A DNA stretch of 64,000 bases, taken from Winogradskyella undariae. Lineage in GTDB: Bacteria > Bacteroidota > Bacteroidia > Flavobacteriales > Flavobacteriaceae. Shown here piece after piece: positions 25,274 through 33,788 of this stretch. Every line of letters begins with the position of its first letter. Position 1 is the first letter of the stretch. The stretch spans positions 1 to 64,000 of the forward strand of contig NZ_JABTEL010000008.1 of assembly GCF_013285155.1 (NCBI RefSeq), in the 5' to 3' direction. The notes beneath the pieces were generated by a model. The model saw nothing but the letters and a program-made list of their open reading frames with translations, ran no database searches and was not told the DNA's origin. The position numbers and the translations under genes are program-made.

Positions 25274-25293
25274 GGTTCAAAAATAAATAAAAT

Positions 25294-25317
25294 AAAATAC
25301 TAAGTAGTATGTTTTTG
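25294..25317. promoter_or_regulatory. Palindrome before tetR, candidate autoregulatory operator
   Basis: AAAATAC (25294-25300) and GTATGTTTTT (25307-25316) are 6 bp apart and match the layout of the palindrome at 24631. It is 20 bp before the tetR start codon. Confidence 0.65.
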
Positions 25318-25378
25318 TTTTTTTGTAAAATATTTAACAAGAATTAGGGGCGTGCTATTTCATTTTATGGAAGTCGAT

Positions 25379-26065
25379 CTATTCGTTTTCGGTTAAAATT
25401 TCTAATAAGGTTTTGGTACCTTCCGTAGCCGATTTTTCAATCATAATTACTTTTTTATTACTGACATGAGCCGGTTTTGGATCTATATAATAAATTGGAA
25501 TATTAGGTTGTACATAATCCATTAATCCAGCAGCAGGGTAAACTTGCATGCTTGTACCAATTATGACTAAAATATCTGCTTGTTTACAAATTTCCATAGC
25601 CTTATCAATCATAGGAACAGCTTCTCCAAACCATACGATATGTGGTCTTAGTTGGTAGCCTTTGGCACAAGTGTCTCCCAGTTTAATATCTTCATTACAA
25701 ATTTTAATATCATTTTCATCTTCAGAGCTTCTCATTTTACGCAGTTCACCATGTAAGTGAATGATATTGTTACTGCCTGCTCGTTCGTGTAAATCATCTA
25801 CATTCTGCGTAATTATAGTAACGTGATATTTTTTTTCTAAAGCAGCTAAATCAAAATGGGCTTGGTTGGGTTTTACTTCATTCAGTTGTTGTCTTCGTTG
25901 ATTATAAAAATCTAAAACTAAAGCAGGATTCTTTTTAAAACCTTCAGGTGTTGCAACTTCCATTACGTCATGGCCTTCCCAAAGTCCATCTGCGTCTCTA
26001 AATGTTTTTATGCCACTTTCGGCACTAATACCTGCTCCTGTTAATACGACGATGTGTTTTTTCAT
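25379..26065 (-). CDS. NAD-dependent protein deacylase, sirtuin (CobB-like)
   Basis: A 228-residue sirtuin. GAGISAESGIKTFR at 10-23, TQNVDDLHERAG at 86-97 and the catalytic His105 in HLHGELR are all present, with GTSMQVYPAA near 190. Tyr54 and Arg57 (FYNQRRQQ) match the YxxR pair of class III sirtuins that prefer succinyl or malonyl lysine. Only Cys123 and Cys133 remain of the zinc cluster region, so zinc binding is doubtful. It uses NAD to remove acyl groups from proteins in the cytoplasm. Confidence 0.92.
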   Translation of the reverse strand: MKKHIVVLTGAGISAESGIKTFRDADGLWEGHDVMEVATPEGFKKNPALVLDFYNQRRQQLNEVKPNQAHFDLAALEKKYHVTIITQNVDDLHERAGSNNIIHLHGELRKMRSSEDENDIKICNEDIKLGDTCAKGYQLRPHIVWFGEAVPMIDKAMEICKQADILVIIGTSMQVYPAAGLMDYVQPNIPIYYIDPKPAHVSNKKVIMIEKSATEGTKTLLEILTENE

Positions 26066-26204
26066 AGTTTAAAAATAGTGATTTATGTAATAGTATATAG
26101 AATACAATATGATTAGTATTTTATTTTTTTAAAGTATTTAAGTTTTAATAAAATGATTGCGAAGCTTCGTGTTATTTGTTACTATATTTTATATTTTTGA
26201 ATAT

Positions 26205-26864
26205 ATGAAAGCAGATTTAAAACTTTTAGAATATCTAGAAACATTTCTTACCGAAAACAGAATTGAGCGTTTTAATAGTGTTTTACCAAATAGAACAAAG
26301 CATTTTACTGTTGCTACAGAAGATGTATACCAATTGCATAATACAAGTGCAGTTATGCGTACATGTGATGTTTTTGGAGTTCAAGAATTAAATATTGTAG
26401 AAGAGGTAAATTCTAAAAGTATTGATCGCGAAATAGCTATGGGAGCCCAAAAATGGGTAGATCTTAATCGTTTTAATTCGGTTGCAGATTGTATTAAGGA
26501 TTTAAAAGCTAAGGATTATCAAATTGTGGCAACCACACCTCATGCCGAAGATTGCGAACTAATAGATTTTGATATTACAAAGAAGTCGTGTTTTTTCTTT
26601 GGAAGAGAGACAGAAGGTTTATCTCCACAAGTAATTGATGAAGCCGATTGCTTTTTAAAAATTCCGATGGTGGGTTTTACTGAAAGTCTAAATATTTCGG
26701 TTTCTGCTGCTATTATTCTTCAGCACGTTACGGCACAATTGAGAAAATCTGAAATAGATTGGAAATTAACAGATGATGAAATTTTAGAAAAACGATTCGA
26801 TTGGATTAAAAAGACATTAAAAGATTATGATGCAATTGTAGAACGTTACAATAGTGGTCTTTAA
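26205..26864 (+). CDS. TrmH/SpoU family RNA 2'-O-methyltransferase
   Basis: A 219-residue SPOUT methyltransferase, probably the tRNA Gm18 enzyme TrmH. It has RIERFNSVLPNRTKHFTVAT near the N-terminus, NTSAVMRTCDVFGV, then FFFGRETEGLSP and PMVGFTESLNISVSAA, which form the knotted SAM site with its Asn, Glu and Ser residues. An upstream in-frame start at 26157 would add 16 hydrophobic residues unlike the family, so 26205 is chosen. A TATTTTTG box ends just 6 bp before this ATG, so the transcript may have almost no leader. Confidence 0.9.
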   Translation: MKADLKLLEYLETFLTENRIERFNSVLPNRTKHFTVATEDVYQLHNTSAVMRTCDVFGVQELNIVEEVNSKSIDREIAMGAQKWVDLNRFNSVADCIKDLKAKDYQIVATTPHAEDCELIDFDITKKSCFFFGRETEGLSPQVIDEADCFLKIPMVGFTESLNISVSAAIILQHVTAQLRKSEIDWKLTDDEILEKRFDWIKKTLKDYDAIVERYNSGL

Positions 26865-26875
26865 GTCTGTATAAA

Positions 26876-27679
26876 TTAATCTTTATCTTTGCTGTTTTTA
26901 CGCTCTTTACTACGCTTAATCACCTTGTATTCTTCATAACATTCACTAATGGCATCTAATACTTGAAGATCGTTAGCGGTGTTAATAAAGTCCTTAGAGT
27001 AGTTACATTGATTCACAATTTCGTCTAAATCAAATTTAGTGACCTGTAGTAAAACAAGAAGCATTTCTCTATCAAAACGTTTAGAAAGTTGACTTCTAAT
27101 CTCGTCATCTTCTTTCATTTTCTTTAGCTTGTGCATCTCATTCGGTTTTCTACCAAACATATTATATAAGAAATCTGCAGGATTAAATATAGCGCCAAGA
27201 ACTTTGGTTGCTATATTCGTTTTTCCAGCTTCATAACCTTGACCTGGTAAGCCTGATATACGATAGCGATTATTAGACGTTATTGGAACTTGATTCATAT
27301 CAACCTTTAGGTAACCAGTTAGTTGAAGTTGCTTTACAGTAACCTCTTCTAATGCTAAAGCTAATTCGGTCATTTCAATTTTAGTATTTCCAAATTTTAA
27401 CCAGTCATTAGTTACTCTAACTTTAATAGATTTAAAACCTAAATATGATAAATGTAAGGTATCATTTACTTTGGCTCTTATTTCAAAAACACCATCTTCA
27501 TTTGTTGCTGTACCAACAACTTGATTGATATTAACAATATTTGCTTCGCTTAAAGGAAGGCTTGTAGAAGAGCTAACTAAAGTTCCTTTAACTTTTGTAG
27601 GTGTTTGTGTTGCTGTACTATCTTGGCTAAAGCCATTGATGGTAGTTAAGCATATAAATAATAAAAGTAGATATCGCAT
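26876..27679 (-). CDS. Secreted protein with carboxypeptidase-like regulatory domain
   Basis: A 267-residue exported protein (signal MRYLLLLFICLTTINGFSQ). Residues 28-112 form a CarboxypepD_reg-like beta-sandwich (KVKGTLVSSSTSLPLSEANI ... GVFEIRAKVNDTLHLSYLGF), the domain often found at the start of TonB-dependent receptors. The remainder is helical and basic and ends in a Lys-rich tail, with no receptor barrel. It is probably periplasmic and could help envelope assembly; the role is unknown. It is convergent with trmH, with only 11 bp between stops. Confidence 0.83.
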   Translation of the reverse strand: MRYLLLLFICLTTINGFSQDSTATQTPTKVKGTLVSSSTSLPLSEANIVNINQVVGTATNEDGVFEIRAKVNDTLHLSYLGFKSIKVRVTNDWLKFGNTKIEMTELALALEEVTVKQLQLTGYLKVDMNQVPITSNNRYRISGLPGQGYEAGKTNIATKVLGAIFNPADFLYNMFGRKPNEMHKLKKMKEDDEIRSQLSKRFDREMLLVLLQVTKFDLDEIVNQCNYSKDFINTANDLQVLDAISECYEEYKVIKRSKERKNSKDKD

Positions 27680-27789
27680 GTAAATGTGTTACGTTGTAAA
27701 GGTAATAAAGAAATCGGATTTAACATATTGCAGGTTTAGATTTGACTAAATATTAACTTTTTTAGATTTATAATTGATTAAATTAGGGC

Positions 27790-27843
27790 TAAAAAAAATC
27801 CAAAACCTAAAGTAATAGTAATACTTTAAGTTTTGGATTTTTA
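27790..27843 (-). terminator. Intrinsic terminator of the DEAD-box helicase gene
   Basis: Arms AAAATCCAAAAC and GTTTTGGATTTT enclose a second paired segment (TAAAGTA with TACTTTA), giving a long hairpin with A and T runs on either side, directly after the helicase stop codon. Confidence 0.85.
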
Positions 27844-27869
27844 TATAAATTTAAGGTGTAATCGATAAA

Positions 27870-29765
27870 TTAGTCTCTTCTTCTAGAACGTCTTGGTCTT
27901 TCTGAACCAGATCCACTAGATTCTGAAGAACGTCTGTCTCCACGAGAATCGTTAAATGATCTTTCTCCTCTATCACTAGAACGTCTATCAGAGCTTCCAC
28001 CATCAGAGCGTCTATCACTAGAACGTCTATCACTAGAACGTCTATCTCCTCTTGGTTTATCATCTCGTCTACGGCTTCCGCCTCCGCCACCAGAACGTCT
28101 ATCGTTTCCACCACGACCTCTTCCGCCGCCGCTTCTGCCACCACGACTTCTGCCTTTATCTTCACTAACTTCAACATTTACATAACGACCTTCATATTTA
28201 AAGTCTGTAAAGAATGCTAAAACTTTTTCTTGTAATCCTTTTTCAGTATTAAAGAAAGAGAAGCTTTCTTTAACATCTACTTTAAATACATCATCACGTC
28301 CTAATTCTAATTGTTCTTTTAAGAAATCTTTCAATTTCATCCAATCAAAACCATCCTTGCTACCAACGTTTATAAAGTAACGCGAGTCATTAGATTGTTT
28401 ATCGTAATCACGTCCACCATCTCTATCAGAATCTCTAGAGGCTACAGTCCCTAAATCTTTCGATTTTTGGTAATAGTTAAAGAAACGGTTAAATTCTACT
28501 GAGAAGAATTTTTTAATTAATTCTTCTTTATCTGTATCTGCGAATAATTCGTTGATATTTTCAAGATGCTTATCAATTTCGTGATTAGTTTCAGTAGTAT
28601 GAATTTTGTTTGCTAAAGACATTAATTGTACTTCAACAATATCAACGCCAGAAGGAATTTCTTTCTTTTCAAATTCTTTCTTAATGATACGTTCAATACC
28701 TTTTATCTTTCTAACTTCACTTTTAGAAACAATAACCATTGAGATACCTGTTTTACCAGCACGTCCTGTTCTACCTGAACGGTGTGTGTAAATTTCAGGT
28801 TCATCAGGTAATTGGTAGTTAATTACGTGTGTAATATCATCTACATCAATACCACGAGCAGCAACATCAGTTGCAACTAACATTTGTATTTGATTGTTAC
28901 GGAAAGATTTCATTACTAAATCACGTTGATTTTGACTTAAATCTCCATGTAATGCTCCTGCAGAATAACCATCTTCAATTAAGTTTTCGGCTACTTTTTG
29001 AGTATCTCTTTTTGTACGACAGAAAATCACAGAGAAAATATCTGGATTAGCATCTGCCAAACGTTTTAAAGCTTGGTAACGATCTCTAGCATTAACTAAA
29101 TAATATTCGTGCGTTACGTTACTTGTACTTTCATTTTTATTACCAACAGTAATTTCTGTTGGATTATCCATGAATTTCTTTGCAATGGTTGCTACTTCTT
29201 TAGGCATTGTTGCAGAGAATAACCATGTATTTTTTTCTTCTGGGGTATGAGAAAGGATATCAGTAATATCTTCTTTGAATCCCATGTTTAACATCTCATC
29301 AGCTTCATCTAAAACGCTGTACTGTATTTTAGAGATATCAACCATTCTACGGCTAATCATATCTTTCATACGACCAGGTGTAGCCACAATAATTTGTGCA
29401 CCACGTTTTACGGCTCTTGCTTGGTCAGAAATGCTAGATCCACCATAAATGGCAACTACATTTAAACCTTTACAATGTTTACCGTAGGCTTTAAGTTCGT
29501 TTGTGATTTGTAAACAGAGTTCACGAGTAGGAGATAAGATAAGGCCTTGAGTTGTTCTGCTAGCAATATCTATTTTTTGCAACATCGGAAATCCGAAGGC
29601 TGCTGTTTTACCAGTACCAGTTTGCGCCAAAGCCACTAAGTCTATGTCTTGTTCTAATAAAAGTGGGATTGCTTTTTCTTGGACTTCACTAGGTTTTTCA
29701 AAACCTAAATCCGTAATACCTTTAAGAAGGTCTTCATTAAGACCTAATTCTTGGAATGTGCTCAT
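27870..29765 (-). CDS. DEAD-box RNA helicase with DbpA-type RNA-binding domain and RG/RS-rich tail
   Basis: A 631-residue ATP-dependent RNA helicase. The core has the Q motif near 20, AQTGTGKT at 47-54, PTRELC, TPGR, VLDEADEML, SATMP and HRSGRTGR. A DbpA/CsdA-like RNA-binding domain (about 480-552) follows, then a low-complexity tail of 80 residues with GGR repeats and a run of RRSSD units. The tail is encoded by degenerate 15-bp repeats near 28000-28060. A role in ribosome assembly or cold adaptation is likely. A long structured leader precedes the gene (29766-29913), fitting temperature-regulated helicase genes. Confidence 0.93.
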   Translation of the reverse strand: MSTFQELGLNEDLLKGITDLGFEKPSEVQEKAIPLLLEQDIDLVALAQTGTGKTAAFGFPMLQKIDIASRTTQGLILSPTRELCLQITNELKAYGKHCKGLNVVAIYGGSSISDQARAVKRGAQIIVATPGRMKDMISRRMVDISKIQYSVLDEADEMLNMGFKEDITDILSHTPEEKNTWLFSATMPKEVATIAKKFMDNPTEITVGNKNESTSNVTHEYYLVNARDRYQALKRLADANPDIFSVIFCRTKRDTQKVAENLIEDGYSAGALHGDLSQNQRDLVMKSFRNNQIQMLVATDVAARGIDVDDITHVINYQLPDEPEIYTHRSGRTGRAGKTGISMVIVSKSEVRKIKGIERIIKKEFEKKEIPSGVDIVEVQLMSLANKIHTTETNHEIDKHLENINELFADTDKEELIKKFFSVEFNRFFNYYQKSKDLGTVASRDSDRDGGRDYDKQSNDSRYFINVGSKDGFDWMKLKDFLKEQLELGRDDVFKVDVKESFSFFNTEKGLQEKVLAFFTDFKYEGRYVNVEVSEDKGRSRGGRSGGGRGRGGNDRRSGGGGGSRRRDDKPRGDRRSSDRRSSDRRSDGGSSDRRSSDRGERSFNDSRGDRRSSESSGSGSERPRRSRRRD

Positions 29766-29913
29766 TGTTGAGTTTTATGTATTCGATTATGTTCTTTTGG
29801 TGTTACAAGAGAAGCGAATCGACATACTAAACACTTAAACTTCTAGGTAACACATCCTCACGCTGAGGAATTTAAAAATTCATATCCTGAATTTTTTGCA
29901 AGGTGCAAAACTA
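29766..29913 (-). promoter_or_regulatory. Promoter and long structured leader of the helicase gene
   Basis: On the minus strand TAGTTTTG (29913-29906) matches the -7 box. The leader from about 29898 to the ATG at 29765 is about 130 nt long and contains a small hairpin with arms CCTCA and TGAGG at 29856-29868. Long leaders of this sort precede cold-induced RNA helicase genes in many bacteria; regulation here is inferred. Confidence 0.5.
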
Positions 29914-30052
29914 CAACAATTATTTGGAATATAAATTTATTACACCTAATTATTTAGGTTTTATAAAAATATGAATTTGTTTAGAGGTGCGTCAAATTAG
30001 GTTTAGCGTATTGATATTTAATATGTTGTATTGGTTTTAAAGGGTTGAAACG

Positions 30053-30631
30053 TTATTGTTCATCTTTTAAAAAATCTATCAATTTTGAAACGGCTTTTCC
30101 TCGATGTCCAATTTTATTTTTTTCTTCAAGAGTAATTTCAGCAAATGTTTTCTCATGACCTTCAGCTTTAAAAACAGGATCGTAACCAAAACCTCCTTCA
30201 CCATGTTTTTTTGCTGTAATCTCACCTTTACAGATTCCGGTAAACGTATGTAGCTTGCCGTTAAGATGTAAAGCAATTACGGTTTTAAACTGTGCATTTC
30301 GGTTAGATTCGTCCTCAAGTTCAGTAAGTAATTTATTAGTATTGTCTTCTGAGTTGCGCTGTGGACCAGCATAACGAGCAGAATATACACCGGGCGCTCC
30401 ATTTAACGCTTCAACTTCTAAACCTGTGTCATCTGCAAAACAATCGTAGCCATAATGTTTCTTTAAATATTCTGCTTTTTGAATGGCATTACCTTCAATA
30501 GTAGGTTGGGTTTCAGGTATATCTTCTGTACAAGCAATATCTTTTAAACTGATGAGTTTAATATGCTGCGGCATAATAGCTTGAACTTCTTTGATTTTAT
30601 TTAAATTATTAGTTGCGAAAACAAGTTGCAT
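30053..30631 (-). CDS. rdgB: Non-canonical purine NTP pyrophosphatase (RdgB/HAM1)
   Basis: A 192-residue house-cleaning enzyme that hydrolyses ITP, dITP and XTP to monophosphates. Hallmarks are the start VFATNNLNKIKEVQ, FADDTGLEVEALNGAPGVYSA near 66 with its catalytic acids, GEGGFGYDPVF near 147 and the C-terminal IGHRGKAVSKL. Length and motif order are normal. The start ATG at 30631 is divergent from the DUF4421-like gene. Confidence 0.95.
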   Translation of the reverse strand: MQLVFATNNLNKIKEVQAIMPQHIKLISLKDIACTEDIPETQPTIEGNAIQKAEYLKKHYGYDCFADDTGLEVEALNGAPGVYSARYAGPQRNSEDNTNKLLTELEDESNRNAQFKTVIALHLNGKLHTFTGICKGEITAKKHGEGGFGYDPVFKAEGHEKTFAEITLEEKNKIGHRGKAVSKLIDFLKDEQ

Positions 30632-30721
30632 AAGATCTCTTAATTAGTGTAATTTAGCTTTTGTAAAAATAGCAATCTAATTTTGTATCATTTGTCAAAA
30701 AAACATATTTTTAATTTAGCC

Positions 30722-31684
30722 TTGAGAGTCAAGCCTTTTTTTCTTTTCATATTATGTTTTACGGGCTTAACGCTAAGTGCACAAGATATGGAGGATTTAG
30801 ATTCTCTACTTGTAGATCGGGATATTGATAACTATTCTATTCGATTGTTTACCAATTTTAAAGTCAATAAATTTAGTATTAGAGATGGAGACTCTAAAGC
30901 AAAATTTGTGCCCAATAATAGGTATGGCTTGGGGCTTGGGTTTGCTAATGAAAAAATAATTATAGATTTAGCAGTCAATATTAAAAATCCAAATAAAAAT
31001 AAAACAAGTCGTTTTGATTTACAGGGAACTACCATTCTAAAGAATCGTAATTACGTAAAACTCTTTACACAGATTTATAAAGGTTTTAATGCTAAAAATA
31101 ACTTTAATGAGCCTACAGTATTTAGAGGAGATGTAAGATCTGTTAGTATAGGTGTTAATTATTTGCACACTTTTGATGATATAGAATTCTCTTATTCACT
31201 TTTAAAAGCAGGACTTTCAGAAAAAAATAATAAAAACATATTTGTAACTGGAGGTGTTGGTGTCTTTGGTAGTTTTGATTATTTCTCATCCGACTCAAGC
31301 TTACTATCAGAGACGACGAGTCCTTATTTTAATGAGGAAGGAAATGTTAAGCGATACCAAGGTTTATCTTTGGGAGCTATGGGTGGCGTGATTTCTTATT
31401 TTAAATTACCTTATGATATTACCGCAACTGTAAACTTTATGCCAGGAATTGGTTTTGCGGCTAAGAAAGTAACAATTGAAGATGATAGCTACCATCCTTC
31501 TTCTCCAATGTTATATAAATTAGATTTCTTAATTGGGTTAAATTATAATTTTAATCAATTTTATGTGAGTCTTACTTATAATAACGATCTAAATAGTACG
31601 AGTCTAGATTATGGTAATAATTACCTTTTAAATTTAACTAAAGCAAAATTAGCAGTAGGTTATAAGTTAGGACGTCGTAGATAA
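30722..31684 (+). CDS. DUF4421-like outer-membrane beta-barrel protein
   Basis: An exported protein (about 320 residues) with signal peptide RVKPFFLFILCFTGLTLSAQ and a mature part made of alternating-hydrophobicity strands that end in aromatic residues (YIKLFTQIYKGF-like strands, LDFLIGLNYNF, FYVSLTYNNDL), finishing AVGYKLGRRR. It looks like a DUF4421 family barrel; the function is unknown. No ATG is available. TTG codons at 30683, 30692 and 30722 are possible starts. A TAATTTTG -7 box at 30678-30685 overlaps the first and leaves no leader for the second, so 30722 is preferred. Confidence 0.72.
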   Translation: MRVKPFFLFILCFTGLTLSAQDMEDLDSLLVDRDIDNYSIRLFTNFKVNKFSIRDGDSKAKFVPNNRYGLGLGFANEKIIIDLAVNIKNPNKNKTSRFDLQGTTILKNRNYVKLFTQIYKGFNAKNNFNEPTVFRGDVRSVSIGVNYLHTFDDIEFSYSLLKAGLSEKNNKNIFVTGGVGVFGSFDYFSSDSSLLSETTSPYFNEEGNVKRYQGLSLGAMGGVISYFKLPYDITATVNFMPGIGFAAKKVTIEDDSYHPSSPMLYKLDFLIGLNYNFNQFYVSLTYNNDLNSTSLDYGNNYLLNLTKAKLAVGYKLGRRR

Positions 31685-31917
31685 TAATAACATTAAGCTT
31701 TCCTTCAGTTTTAGGGTGTTTTTCTTTTTTTTTAGGTGAAATAGATATTTATTTAGCTTTTTTAATGTTGTTTAAATAAAAACTAATTTAGTTTCAAGAA
31801 TTCTTAATGCACTAAAGTTTTACCAATTATTTATGATATTTATCATCAATAAAAGAAGGTAATATTTGTATCTTAGACAAAAGAACAATTATATTATTCA
31901 TTTAAAAACTATAAATT

Positions 31918-32217
31918 ATGACAGTAAACTTTCAATACGTAGATATAGATACAAGTGATACGCTTTCAGCATTAACAGAAGAGAAATTAGAAAAATTATC
32001 TAATAAGTTTGAATTTTTAATTTCAGCTCAAGTTTATTTTAAGCAAGATGAAAAAGATCATGATGCGGGTAAAATTTGTAATATAGAATTAAGCTTACCT
32101 GGTCCCCGTATTTTTGCTACTTCTAATGAGAAAAATTATGAAGTGGCAATGACAGAGACAATTAATGATTTAACAAGACAGCTTAAAAAGAGAAAAGAGA
32201 TTTATAAAACGCATTAA
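31918..32217 (+). CDS. hpf: Ribosome hibernation-promoting factor (HPF/YfiA family, short form)
   Basis: A 99-residue ribosome-binding protein of the HPF/RaiA family. The N-terminal strand NFQYVDIDTSDTLSALTEEK, the basic stretch, and the AMTETINDLTRQLKKRKEIY helix are typical. It blocks the mRNA and tRNA path of idle ribosomes in stationary phase. Only the short form is encoded, without the dimerisation domain of long HPF. About 230 bp of non-coding AT-rich sequence precedes it, enough for stress-responsive control, but I cannot assign elements. Confidence 0.9.
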   Translation: MTVNFQYVDIDTSDTLSALTEEKLEKLSNKFEFLISAQVYFKQDEKDHDAGKICNIELSLPGPRIFATSNEKNYEVAMTETINDLTRQLKKRKEIYKTH

Positions 32218-32255
32218 TACATTTTGATGTTTGATTTTTAGAGGGTTTATAGTTT

Positions 32256-32729
32256 TTAGTGATGATGATAGGGTTCATTTCTAAGAATTGTAAACCCTCT
32301 ATATAATTGCTCAATAAAGAATAAACGTACCATTTGGTGTGAAAAAGTCATTTTAGACAACCCTAATTTGCCGTTAGCTCTACTATAAACGGCATCTGAA
32401 AATCCGTAAGGACCACCAATAACAAATATTAGAGTTTTAATACCAGAGTTCATGTGCTTTTGCAAATAGCCAGAAAACCCAACGGAATCTAATTGTTTTC
32501 CGTTTTCATCTAAAAGAATTAAAACATCAGAAGTTTGTGTTTTAGCTAAAATAAGTTCGCCTTCTTTTTCTTTTTGTTGAGCTTCAGATAAGTTTTTAAC
32601 TTTTTTAAGATCCGGAATCACTTCAAAATCAAACTTAATATAAAAACCTAAACGTTTTGAATAATCGGCAATTAAGGCTTGTAGATTTTTATTGTCGGTT
32701 TTGCCAATGGCTATGAGTTTTATATTCAT
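32256..32729 (-). CDS. rlmH: 23S rRNA (pseudouridine1915-N3)-methyltransferase RlmH
   Basis: A 157-residue SPOUT enzyme that methylates pseudouridine 1915 in helix 69 of 23S rRNA. It starts NIKLIAIGKTDNKNLQALI, has the SAM-binding VIGGPYGFS near 103 and the C-terminal signature FFIEQLYRGFTILRNEPYHH. Length is standard. It is convergent with hpf. Confidence 0.95.
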   Translation of the reverse strand: MNIKLIAIGKTDNKNLQALIADYSKRLGFYIKFDFEVIPDLKKVKNLSEAQQKEKEGELILAKTQTSDVLILLDENGKQLDSVGFSGYLQKHMNSGIKTLIFVIGGPYGFSDAVYSRANGKLGLSKMTFSHQMVRLFFIEQLYRGFTILRNEPYHHH

Positions 32730-32735
32730 GGTTTT

Positions 32736-32779
32736 GTTATTTCGAGTGCTTCTGGTTTTTTCGGAATAGTATTGAGAAA
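32736..32779 (-). repeat. Solo degenerate copy of the TTCTC-ATAC/CACTCGAA element
   Basis: On the minus strand the stretch begins TTTCTCAATAC and ends CACTCGAAATAAC, matching the ends of the core of the array at 1-704 (GTTCTCGATAC, CACTCGAACTGACG) with a shorter middle. It lies just upstream of rlmH, in the spacer before nadC. Confidence 0.5.
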
Positions 32780-32902
32780 TCTTGTTTACATGATTCTCGG
32801 TGCAAATTTATTGGTTTTACTTACAAATTTACTTCAACTGACTATAGATTTATTCAAATTTTCAGATTTCAATTCCTATTTTTACAGCAAATAAGTATTT
32901 TA

Positions 32903-33760
32903 ATGATTTCAAAAGCGCAATTCGATAAAGAAATAGAATTAATAATCTCTAATGCGATTAGGGAAGATGTTGGCGATGGCGACCATAGTTCGTTAGCTTG
33001 CATCCCTGCTTCGGCAAAAGGAAAAGCAAAGTTGTTGGTAAAGGATAAAGGGATTATTGCAGGTGTAGAATTTGCAAAACAAGTTTTTGTACATGTCGAT
33101 CCTGATATGAAAATTGAAACCTTAATTGAAGATGGTAGTCAAGTGAAACATGGAGATATAGCATTCTATGTTGAAGGCGCTTCACAGTCCATTTTAAAGG
33201 CTGAACGTTTAGTTTTAAATGCTATGCAGCGTATGAGTGCTATTGCTACCAAAACAAGGCAGTTTGTTGATTTGTTAGAGGGTACAGGAACTAAGATCTT
33301 AGATACACGTAAAACGACACCAGGTATTAGAGCGCTAGAAAAATGGGCTGTAAAAATTGGTGGAGGTGAAAATCATAGGTTTGCTTTGTATGATATGATT
33401 ATGCTAAAAGATAATCATATTGATTTTGCAGGTGGTGTTTCGAAAGCTATAAATTTAACCAAACAATATTTGAAGGAAACCAAGAGGGATTTAAAAATTA
33501 TTGTGGAGGCTAGAGATCTTGATGAAATTAAAGAAATTTTAGATTGTGGCGGAGTTTATAGAATCTTAATTGATAATTTTAACTATGATGATACACGTAA
33601 AGCAGTTAAACTAATTGGTGATCATTGTTTAACGGAATCTTCTGGAGGAATTAATGAAAATACATTAAGAAAATACGCAGAATGTGGTGTTAATTATATT
33701 TCTTCTGGTGCTTTAACGCATTCAGTTTACAATATGGATTTAAGTTTAAAAGCAGTATAA
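32903..33760 (+). CDS. nadC: Nicotinate-nucleotide diphosphorylase (quinolinate phosphoribosyltransferase)
   Basis: A 285-residue enzyme of de novo NAD synthesis: quinolinate plus PRPP gives nicotinate mononucleotide, CO2 and pyrophosphate. REDVGDGDHSSLAC near 19, TRKTTPGIRALEKWAVKIGG near 135, HRFALYDMIMLKDNHI, and EARDLDEI and SSGGI near the end are all characteristic. It is followed after 28 bp by a BrkB-family gene. The window also holds pncB (52969), so both de novo and salvage NAD routes are present. Confidence 0.95.
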   Translation: MISKAQFDKEIELIISNAIREDVGDGDHSSLACIPASAKGKAKLLVKDKGIIAGVEFAKQVFVHVDPDMKIETLIEDGSQVKHGDIAFYVEGASQSILKAERLVLNAMQRMSAIATKTRQFVDLLEGTGTKILDTRKTTPGIRALEKWAVKIGGGENHRFALYDMIMLKDNHIDFAGGVSKAINLTKQYLKETKRDLKIIVEARDLDEIKEILDCGGVYRILIDNFNYDDTRKAVKLIGDHCLTESSGGINENTLRKYAECGVNYISSGALTHSVYNMDLSLKAV

Positions 33761-33788
33761 TTTAAGGTCTTAAATATTTAATTGAATA

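Noticed and set aside
27851..28177. 108-residue frame antisense to nothing but in another frame of the helicase tail
   Set aside because: Low-complexity shadow of the repetitive GGR/RSSD coding sequence.
30079..30276. 65-residue frame inside rdgB
   Set aside because: Shadow of rdgB in another frame.
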